Shown piece after piece: positions 46,329 through 64,000 of a DNA stretch of 64,000 nucleotides. Within the stretch, counting starts at the first letter, position 1, and each line of letters begins with the position of its first letter. The notes beneath the pieces were generated by a model. It made no database searches and was not told the DNA's origin. It was given only the letters and a program-made list of their open reading frames with translations. The stretch comes from Phoronis australis (Eukaryota > Phoronida > Phoronidae), in contig NMRA01000645.1 of assembly GCA_002633005.1 (NCBI GenBank), positions 165,516-229,515 of the forward strand, in the 5' to 3' direction. Position numbers and translations under genes: made by a program.

Positions 46329-46375
46329 CGTCACTTCCGAAGTGACGCATGTATAATGGGTTAGAGCTCACGTGA
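46329..46375. promoter_or_regulatory. Possible TMEM184C promoter element: 19-bp palindrome plus TCACGTGA E-box
   Basis: 46329-46347 is a perfect palindrome around one base (cgtcacttc-c-gaagtgacg), with half-sites resembling CRE/ETS-type sequence. TCACGTGA at 46368-46375 is the ideal palindromic E-box bound by MiT/TFE-type bHLH-Zip factors. Both lie about 830-870 bp before the TMEM184C ATG, in a stretch richer in CpG than its surroundings. The transcription start site is unknown; the promoter role is inferred. Confidence 0.3.
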
Positions 46376-47195
46376 TTAATTAACTTGGAAATTTAACCAA
46401 AAATGACAATAGAAACTGTTGCTCTCCACATTAACCTTCCGTTACACAGAGTGCTATTACCATTGCACACTTAGCTAAATTTCCTACTTTCTTGCCACAC
46501 GGAAGTGTTTACAAACTCTCCAGTGAGATAAATATAAAATATATAGCTCATTGGTCACGAGAGAGCTTAGTACGTGAGTCACACCAAGAGTCGGATCGGA
46601 GGCTGTATATTGTATGCTGTCGATTGACAGCGTCAATGACTTGAAATCCACCGCCTGTACTCAACATTAGTGGTACAAAATTCGTAGTCAGTGGTGGACT
46701 GTTGATATTACAGAATTTTTAGACAGACAAACTCACAAAGTATCATTGGTGGTTTTTGCCAAAAGTTTTGTTATTGTATACAATCCGCCTGCTTGGTCTC
46801 GACAGATCTCTGTCTTGGATGCACTTGTGTTTTCATGACATGGACCTCTATATGTAATACACGTCGAAGGATTTGGAGTTGCCGCTGATTGACAAGTTTA
46901 AAACTTGAACCAAATGTGATATTTTGTAGCAAGTAAATGTTAACGAATTATCAGTTGTGAACTGGGAACTACAACATCTTTGGACTTTGGCGAAACATTG
47001 ACTATAGAAAGTGACATGATTCTTTAATTTTAATTTTAATATCATCTCTTTGTGTGCAATTTGGTTTTATACATGATGTAGGTTTTATAGTAAGCTAGCC
47101 ATTGCCAATAATTCTTAAGTTTACCAAACTTTCTCCACAATGGTGGCTGCTGTCAGCTTGTTGTCTTGAGTTGAGCTTTGTGTAAATCCTTTACA

Positions 47196-55996
<8,801 letters not shown>

Positions 55997-56180
55997 TAAC
56001 ACATGGTGAAGACTGAATCACTGCTACCCAGATGATAAGTTTTAGCCAAATAGAACTCTTATGTCGCACTGCAGCTCTGGAAAACGTTTTGGGAGCAAGT
56101 GTCTGCTTCATGAACTGTGTCTTGCTCTTAGATGACGCAAGACAGAAATTTGGTGGTATGCTCCCACTTCAGAACAACCA

Positions 56181-56186
56181 AATAAA
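56181..56186 (+). promoter_or_regulatory. Candidate TMEM184C poly(A) signal
   Basis: AATAAA about 185 bases after the stop codon. It is the first canonical hexamer I noticed in the 3' flank. Chance matches are common in AT-rich DNA, so use is unproven. Confidence 0.35.
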
Positions 56187-58633
56187 GGTTCAGTCAAATA
56201 ATTACGAGTGCATCACACGAGTACTAATCAAAATTATCTTAGTAATTAGCAGTTGGCCGTATATTCTCAGATGTTGTGTACTTTTGCTCAAGTGACATTT
56301 ATTTTTCAGAATGAGTTGTGTGGAAGCACTAGACCAAATTTCTGACTTGAGTCTTAAGTTACTTGTCATGTGACAAGCTTGATAAGAACTCATGTGACAA
56401 TTAGTAGTTGCCGAGATCATGCTGCACGACCTGGCTTGTCACGGCGCGTCATTTTATGTCTTAAGTCATTTTTATGAACATGGCTGCAGAGCACAAATGA
56501 TTGACGACTACGCAGTTTTGTGGCCACTACAGCCTTTTTCATGCTTTTTAAAACTGGTTTACCATTAGTTGATATTTTAACGTTTTGCAAATAACTCTAG
56601 TTACTGTAGTTATTTGGTTTTAACAAGAAAGCAGTGTTGATATTGGAGAAATTTTGAGACTTCTAGATTTGTCAAATTGCTCCGAATGTATGTAGTTCTG
56701 TTGCCTAAAAACCTAAAGCAACTGTATGAATTTCAAGTTCATTATGTTGCTTCACAATAGTGGGTGCATGAACATCGAAACAACTCATCTCCAAGCCACC
56801 AATTCAGGTTTTGAACTATAAAACCCAAAAAGCTCATCTCATTGACAAAATGATTTGGCAGTTGGAAAACAAATTTCATCATTTGGTCATTTGGAAGACT
56901 GGTTTCAGTGGACATGCAGAAGCTATTTTCTATATAAAGTGGATGCAATGGTTCTGACATCTGATTTACAGTTTGGAAAGTAGATGGAAGTATCCAGAAC
57001 AGTTTTACAAAGCCTGTGTGGTCTATGCTCCTGTGAATGACAGGAATGACCAACTGTTGAATGTTAGCCAAGATTATCTGTATATCGTAGCAGTTAACCA
57101 CACAAGTTTTTAGTGTTGACAAACTAGGAAATCAGTAACTAAAACTCACTTCAGCATCCATATTGAGATTGTGCAAGGATTTTCATTTTTAAAATTTAGT
57201 GTAAGTACTTGACATGAGATGATAAAGGAAAACTGTGTAAGGATTCCATCCAACATTGTGGATAAATGACTACTTTTAAGACACTCAGATATTAATGAAG
57301 GTGTAAAACATTCCAGTAGCAGTAGAGTTTGGGGAGTGGGATGAAGTGGTCCGACTAAGCCAAGACAAATCATAAATTTCAGTCAAGTCCGTTTCAAGTA
57401 AGATATCTTAAAAGAGAATGGCACCCCAAAAAATAACCTAGTTTGCATCAATTTAGATTGAGTAGTTCCACTTGATAACAGCAAGTACAGCTCTTTTACC
57501 TGACACCTGACAGAGGTGTTGAAATTAACCAATGACGTCAGTCTGTTCAGTAGCTCACTACACACTTACTGGTGTCAGCTTATTCCTTGAATTTATCGTT
57601 TTACAACAATAAATCATAAAAATTCGATGTAAAACTCTTACAAAGACATCGAGTTATTGAACAAACGTGTTATTTTATTTCGCTGTTACGGATTTTTAGG
57701 TATTTGAACGTACCGTACCCTACAAAGTTCGGTAGGCCAATTTACCAAGTTCGGTCGCGGGAGTTTGGGTCTGTTCGATGATAAATTCAAATTATTCGTC
57801 TGAAAGACAGACAGGAGAACATAGCTGTAATTTTAGAGTTGCGATTTTTTCATTTCCAAACACAAAACGCTTGGTATCCCGGCCAGTGGCTTGGAACCCA
57901 ATCAGGCCCATCTTGGCCAGACTGAAGACATCACGAACATAAACCTGCTAATGTTGGAGACTAAACTTCCAGTGAGCCAGTGAGCCAAAAAAAATGTATA
58001 CGTGGTTATTTTGGCAAGTTACCCGCGAAGTCAAGTTGCCCTTTCCAGAACCATCAGGACAAAACTTGTACAGTAACGATGCGAATAATGTATGTCTTTT
58101 TTGAATATCTCAATAAAGATCCCCTTAACATCTGACCAAAGGATATAAAATCGAGTTATTGTTTCACAACAACTTTCTGTTAGCAAGCAATGAATTAGCA
58201 TGTGCTCACACGGCGTCGGTGCCCGGTCAGTTACCTTTATTGCATCAAAAGCAGGTAAGGCAAATTTATTCATTGCTTGCTTCTCAAAACATTTGCACTC
58301 ACGAATAATCCAAGGCATTACAAATTGTATCTAATGAGACAGAATTTGTTTCAGTTTTATATAAGCACTGGTTAGGGCGAGGATAATTCATTTTGAAACA
58401 ACACACCATAATAAACGTCAACGTGGCAACTAGCAATCCCGAGTGCTCATCCGACGAAGACTTCACAGGTCGATCGTTAGGTTTCACAGGCTATCAGTTT
58501 GAACCATAATACACTGATCAAGAAATAATAGAGGCTCCATGAACGTGCACAGACAACGGTAGTTCTGAAAAGCGTTTGAATGGCCTGTCATGGTGTCAGT
58601 GAGCTAACTGCACAGACGACTATTGAAACGACT

Positions 58634-58843
58634 AATACTTGCATGTGCTGCCACAAAATTCCGCAAGTGAAATGCCTTCTTGGAGAAGCGCAGATGTGTC
58701 TTACGGAACATCCTGATTTTGCACTGCATCTAAACAGAGGTGTGCTTACGACGTTTTTTAGGGCTGAGAAACAGAACTGGCGAAAACATCCTACACCCAG
58801 AGGACCAAACAGAAGCCTCATAACGAGTCAGTCATCAAACCGG
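58634..58843 (+). pseudogene. Fragment of a P2RX7-type C-terminal Cys-rich domain
   Basis: In the frame opening at 58580 the sequence CMCCHKIPQVKCLLGEAQMC then LTEHPDFALHLNRGVLTTFF RAEKQN fits the invertebrate pattern C-x-C-C-x-E/K-I...C-x-T-x-H-x-x-F...C-L-N-x-x-V-L-x-T (P2X7 intracellular zinc-binding domain and many standalone or transposon-linked relatives). The Val-Cys before LN is missing, which removes a metal-ligand Cys, and no flanking domain is seen. It is either a decayed copy or one exon of an unrecognised gene. Confidence 0.45.
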
Positions 58844-60577
58844 TGATATAAAACGTTGTTCTCACGCCTTCAATTAATTGTAATTATTTATGTTTTCGTG
58901 GCCAATTACAATTCTTCATAATCAAAACTGATCAACAAGAAAACCGACGAAATGCAGGCCACTGACAGACACGGAGAAGTTTCATGGCCTCATACTTGGT
59001 ATTAACGGCGTACTTTTCATTCTTCACTACCGCAAGCCACTTCCAAAGCATTATGGGCTGTTGAGGAAATCGAAAAAATGACATACCCGCTTTCCTCACA
59101 GCTTCACAGTTCGCTTAAGCGGGAACGATACACCACACCATAGCGGCACTCGCTCTGCAGAAGAACCACTGACATCGCTGCGTCGTTTCTCACCTTCCTC
59201 ACAGGTTAATGCGACACATCTCGGGGAGATAAGATTGACCGTTTACGAGGTGATGTGGATATAGACTGACTAACACGGTAAAAAAAACTAATTATATCGG
59301 GTAGCATTCTCCTTTAGGTTTGACTTGAGTTCTTGACAAATTTCATACCTTTAGATTCGGGCCGATCCTTATTGTGTTTCTACCTTGTTTTGCAAAACGT
59401 GCAAAACTCTCAGGATGTTGAGAAACACAAGTGTTCAATTCAGGGATCAAGTTTAAGAACCTGCACTCTTGAAATGTTCAATTGGATTAGCATAATATAA
59501 CACCAGTCAGTTATACAGATTTATTACAAAACTGTACAGTATGACATTTTCACACAATGTTTCTGTAGAATTCACAATAACAAGCAAGATAGGTTTAAAT
59601 ATATGTTACAGGTCAAGACTGAGAGGTAAAACAAAGACAATATGCCATGGCATAAAATGCACTTTAAAATTATTCTCAATAATAAAGTATGAATAAAATA
59701 GAAACACTAGCTTTTTCACATAATTATAGCAACAACAGACTGGGCATGCACAAATAATACAATTGAAAAAAGAAATGAAGGAAAACTTAGGATACAGGAA
59801 ATGGAAATTATATATACAGTAAAAATTCTCTACTTTGGGACAGTGAATGAGCAGCAGAGGAAGGAACCATGTGGTTGAGGTTACAACATGAAAACAAATG
59901 GCAACCCCAGCGACGGCAGAAGGTCTGATCAGCCTTCAGAGACCTACCATCACAGAGGGTTCTAGATCAAGGTCAAAACCCACGATGACGATGGACTCCT
60001 AGCCTTACGACGATACTGGGTAGAAGATACCAGCATGTTTACAACCAAGTAAGAAGCTCTGACCTTGAGGAAAATGTTTTTTCACTGTCATAAACTAGAC
60101 ATTTTAGTGGATCTCTCGTTACAGCGTCTGAGCCATAACCCTAGTGCCAACACTAGTCAAAATCACAATTCAAAATTTTTTGAAGCTCTTTGAAATTAAA
60201 CAAATTTTTTCGCAATATATTATACCTATTTTTTCCTGGGAATTTGTGAAGTGGCAGTCAGCTAATGCAGAAACCTTTACAAATTCAGATTACAATACTC
60301 AGTAACACACCAGACCAGTGACTAAGTGAGCAATATTCCTTCAGGGTTAAAATTGGAATATACTTATACCAAGTAATTTTTTCAGCACCCATAAAACCCC
60401 TAGATACAAACCATTTGCGATGAGGTGGTTGGTGCATTTCAATGCTCAGCATTGCTTTTGTTATTCTGTGCAGTTGAGATAACTTTTGATAAACCCTTTC
60501 AGTTGCTGAGTTTTATTCACATATTTGATCAAGTCATCTAAAACTGGTATAGCATTGGATCTATAATAGAAAGCACT

Positions 60578-61436
60578 CTCACAAACCTACACAAATACCT
60601 TCCACAAGTCAAGAAAGTTGCCCTCCGATCAGATAATGCAGAGTGCTACCATGCAGCACAGCTACTTCTGCTGTTGCCAGCTATAGCGAAGAAGTCAAGT
60701 GTAAATGTTTTGAGGTACGACTACAGCTAGCCAAAAAAGGCAAGGATATTTGCGACCATAAAATACCCATCTTGAAAGTGCATGTACAGCGATACATTTA
60801 TGAAGGAGTGAACACAATGTACCGAGTGTCACTGAATTGAAGACTGCATTGGAGTTCTACAAAGGTATTGCTGGGTGTATACCGTGTGTATCAAGGCTGT
60901 CAGATGTTAAAACCAAGAGAAAAGTTGACAATTCTGGATGTATTCAACTCTACCAGCACTTAATTCTCAGCGCCCTCTCTCAAAGTTTGGAGATGGAATT
61001 GTTTGACCATAACACAAAGTTTTCAGTATTGCTACTAGATTTTAAATTTTCAAAGTCTTTCCAGAGAGTGCTTTGTCTCAAGTAATCAGACCGAGGATAT
61101 GTGAAACCTCAAAGAAGTACCAGCAGAAAGAGGCTTTAGCTGCCTAGAACCTTCCTGTGTGAAGATATATACCACCTTTACAAGCCTTGAGCGACATCTT
61201 GACTTTGGGTCACATGTTTACAGACCACAAGAAGAAAACTGATGGGCAGTTGTTTGCACATCTCTGACATCAAAACCAGTTACCTTGCTCAGCACCAGTA
61301 CATCCGAGGTCTCCGCTGATCTTCCAAGTGGATGGGCAATGTGGGACTTGAGCAAACAAATACGATTTTCTGATAGTATTACAGAATCAAAGTGTCAAGC
61401 AGTCCGGTACAGGAAAGCTATCCCAGAACATTTATA
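60578..61436 (+). pseudogene. Decayed C2H2/transposase-like protein of a repetitive invertebrate family
   Basis: The frame from 60578 reads LTNLHKYLPQVKKVALRSDN then AECYHAAQLLLLLPAIAKKS, VLRYDYS, a stop (about 60729), PKKGKDICDHKIPILKVHVQ, RYIYEGVN. After a +1 frameshift near 60835 it reads LKTALEFYKGIAGC. A separate segment (about 61125) gives CLEPSCVKIYTTFTSLERHL DFGSH, a C-x4-C-x12-H-x5-H finger, and near 61300 DLPSGWAMWDLSKQIRFSDS. I recall these blocks (SDNAxCYH, LPxGWA, RFS) together in an uncharacterised multi-copy family of marine invertebrates. Several stops and shifts make it a pseudogene; the SDNA motif hints at an RNase H-like core, unproven. Confidence 0.6.
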
Positions 61437-61459
61437 AGCTAGCCATCTGGTAATGGTTG

Positions 61460-61462
<3 letters not shown>

Positions 61463-61492
<30 letters not shown>
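61463..61492 (+). repeat. (TTA)n microsatellite
   Basis: About ten TTA units shortly after the decayed C2H2/transposase-like fragment. Confidence 0.9.
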
Positions 61493-61493
<1 letters not shown>

Positions 61494-64000
61494 ATTAACA
61501 CCTTTTTAAGTTAAAACTCCATGATTAAGAAAGGTACAATCATAGCAAAATAACCACTTGGTCACTTTTAATGAAATCTTTTTTAAATGAAAACTTCACT
61601 AGTTACCTCCAAAATGCTGTTAGGAGTTTTCAATTAGCCATTTTGTTTCTACGTTTTTTTAAAAACAGAGGTCGTATTCGCCTTTGATGCATTACTAAGC
61701 CTTTTTATTGAAAATCATAATAGCGTTTTTGAGACTGATGAATGAATATTAAGTTTGGAAAGTTTCAGCGAAGTCCACCAAACGGTTTTCGAGAACTCCT
61801 ATTCCCAAGTCAAAATTAAGTCGCTTTGCCGAAGCCGAGAAAAAGACGATATGTTGCAAGGATTGTGGATTCGGTAAAAATGTTTTGGTCAATATACCCC
61901 TAAGTTGTGTTCACTATTTCAACTTTTCCGCACAATGTCAAGTGAAGTTGCAGTGTGTATTTAACCTAATTATCACAAAAACTTTTAATCAGCCAAGTCG
62001 ATTTACAATCAATGGAGCCGAAATAGGTCATGTGGGCACAGCCAACATATTTACTTAAAAGTGGGTCAAGCTGGTGCATTGTGATCCACAAAATATAAAT
62101 CATGTGGGAGAAACCCAAACTTCAACAAACTGGAAAGTGTCATCCGTAAAAGTGCGTCGTGGACAAGAAATGGAAAAGATTTAACGACAGATGATCGACG
62201 AAATGAATGAATTTGGGTGAGGACAACTTACCCAGGCATGTTTGTGAAACAAGATGTGCTAGACCATGGCCATAAAGAGATTTGGTGCTTTCGTCATACG
62301 TTTTGCATAATAATGAGGGCTTCTTTGACAACAACAAGAAATAGTTCTAAGCATTGCATCTCACAATCTGCGTAGGCTTTTGTGTTTTGCTTCTGCAACT
62401 CGTCATGCATTTATACATGCTATACTAAGCTAAAGCTCGGATAGCAACTGCTAGGTTCGCACACGTAGAGAACCAGTTTGATGTTATTGAATAGTAGGGA
62501 AAACTGGTTCTTAAATGTAGTACCCCCACCTATACTTGAGGCGTAATGTGTTTTATCTCCCGATCTACAGGTTTGAGGCAGGCAGGTTCATCACGGCAGT
62601 CAGGACGAATGTCAATAGTTTAAACAAATAAGAAAAACGAACAAGCAGATTAGATTCTACCACTATATGCCCGCTGGGCAAAAGAGTTGAAGATGAGAAC
62701 AATTGTTAAAGACATTATGCACATTTTATTTGTTTTTTAACCATACAGGTGCGCTCATTTTATTGATACTGGAAGAAATTGAAATTTCAAATCAGACTTT
62801 TTACTTCAATGCCTTGATTCTCCACATTCCTGTAAGAAGTAAAATTGTGTAAAAAAGGGAAAGAAAATAACATTCAAGGGGTTTCAATCAAGCCCCACAA
62901 ACACTTTCTGGCTATGGGTATGAATGAACACCCCCAGTCATTAGGAGATGTGAACCGCCCAGAATTTTTATGAAAGACTTGAGAATTTTCTATGAATTCC
63001 CTTACTAGTCTTCAATATTCATTGAAAATATGTGCACTACAATAGATTAATATTTACAGCCTACTTCTGAATATGCTGCCTCTTTATTTCAATAGGAAAA
63101 CCTAGTTGCAAAGTTAGTTTGTGTTATCTTCTGTTTTTCAGATCTGTAAAAAACTTGTTTTTGGACCTTAACTTGTCCTAAAGGGAAAAGAAACCAATTT
63201 TGATATGCTATATTGCTTGTTTGTATTTTACAATAGGTTAGAAGTTTATTTGTTGATATTGTACTGTATCTATGGAGTTCAGCTTTGATATACTTCTGTA
63301 ACTAAGTAGATAAAAACATGCCACTCCAAGTTCAGATTTTTCACCCAACGGGTTAAAGTAAGTGCCATGTATTTTCTGGAAGTGCGGAATGATTTAGTGA
63401 CGACAACAGGACTGAAACATGCCTCTGAAGGTAATGGTGGACAGATATAAGTCATAATGTGGTGGTGGATACATTTGATCAGGCCACAGAACAGTCAAAG
63501 TAGTTTCCTCAACATCCAGCAGTTCATAAATATTGCATTCAACAACAAAGGACTACAACTGTAGGAATCGTAAGGCATAGAATGTGGAAGGCTCTAAACT
63601 TTGTGACAACTTCAAACATCCATATTTCCATGCCTAATTGCAAACATGCATTTCAATAATCATTAAAAGAAAGCTTTGACACAAATGTTGGTCAAACAGT
63701 AACGGTCACCCCTCAACTCTAAAAACTCAACATTTCCCAGGTTTCAAAAGCAACGAATTTGCAATTTTGAAAAAAAAAATTTCGACTGACGACTGAATTT
63801 TTAATAAGTCTAGAGGAAGTCTCTAACTTAAAGAAATCTCTTCATAATTACTTTAAAAATGAAAACTCAAAATTTCAAAGGTGACAAATGCAACTTTCTC
63901 TGCTCACCACGGCAGCCAGTTCAATGGCCCAATATCAAACACTTCCGTCACAATAGCCATTGGTATCACAAGTTACTAGGTAGGTGGTCTGAACAAAGAC

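Larger units (their letters stand above)
39494..47195 (+). other. SCHIP1 3' UTR and intergenic DNA
   Basis: The first part must be SCHIP1 3' UTR; its end is not assignable by eye because AATAAA-like hexamers are frequent. From about 42.5 kb the stretch is dominated by MITE, foldback and inverted-repeat elements. No third gene was recognised. The TMEM184C promoter and any 5' UTR exons should lie in roughly 46.3-47.2 kb. Confidence 0.6.
55997..64000. other. TMEM184C 3' flank, mostly non-coding
   Basis: No intact third gene recognised. Two decayed coding fragments (58634-58843, 60578-61436) are listed separately. Minus-strand ORFs at 56742-57122 (126 aa), 57146-57373 and 57383-57565 show no family similarity. 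Reverse-strand AATAAA-like hexamers near 59520 and 62725 could end a minus-strand gene lying beyond 64000, but nothing coding confirms this. Confidence 0.5.

Noticed and set aside
56742-57565. Run of minus-strand ORFs after TMEM184C as a third gene
   Set aside because: No domain recognised, and splice sites joining them in frame could not be found.

Overview
The window looks like nuclear DNA of an animal, most likely a marine invertebrate and probably a deuterostome (hemichordate, echinoderm or cephalochordate grade; species not determinable by eye). It is AT-rich. Coding sequence is split into short exons with GT-AG boundaries and long introns. It holds a tRNA-derived SINE, a truncated LINE, a PIF/Harbinger relic and several inverted-repeat elements. 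Three of the four single-N gaps sit exactly between two near-identical copies of the same sequence, which suggests unmerged overlapping contigs or haplotypes from a heterozygous individual.

Two genes can be read with confidence, both on the + strand. (1) 2391-39493 holds the last seven coding exons of an IQCJ-SCHIP1-type gene (schwannomin/merlin-interacting protein). An IQ calmodulin-binding motif is spliced to the complete SCHIP1 body and its C-terminal coiled coil; the readable part is 616 aa and the N-terminus lies further upstream. All six exon junctions keep frame. The intron at 3887-30886 is 27 kb and is full of dispersed repeats, a Harbinger fragment and a foldback insertion. (2) 47196-55996 holds a complete nine-exon TMEM184C orthologue (DUF300/OST-alpha-like seven-helix membrane protein, 489 aa). 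The two genes are about 7.7 kb apart, and no functional link between them is evident.

Layout: 1-2390 upstream/intronic DNA with one dispersed repeat; 2391-3886 first two SCHIP1 exons seen; 3887-30886 giant intron; 30887-39493 remaining SCHIP1 exons, with two duplicated blocks around Ns; 39494-47195 SCHIP1 3' UTR and intergenic DNA rich in MITE and foldback elements; 47196-55996 TMEM184C; 55997-64000 3' flank with two decayed fragments of known invertebrate domain families (a P2RX7-type Cys-rich domain and a C2H2/transposase-like protein). No complete third gene was found there.

The most unusual items are a palindromic insertion present twice with 12-13 bp flanking direct repeats, a LINE whose TATC tail now lies in the polypyrimidine position of a TMEM184C splice acceptor, an inverted SINE pair in the next intron, and the assembly duplications, one of which creates a phantom partial SCHIP1 exon.
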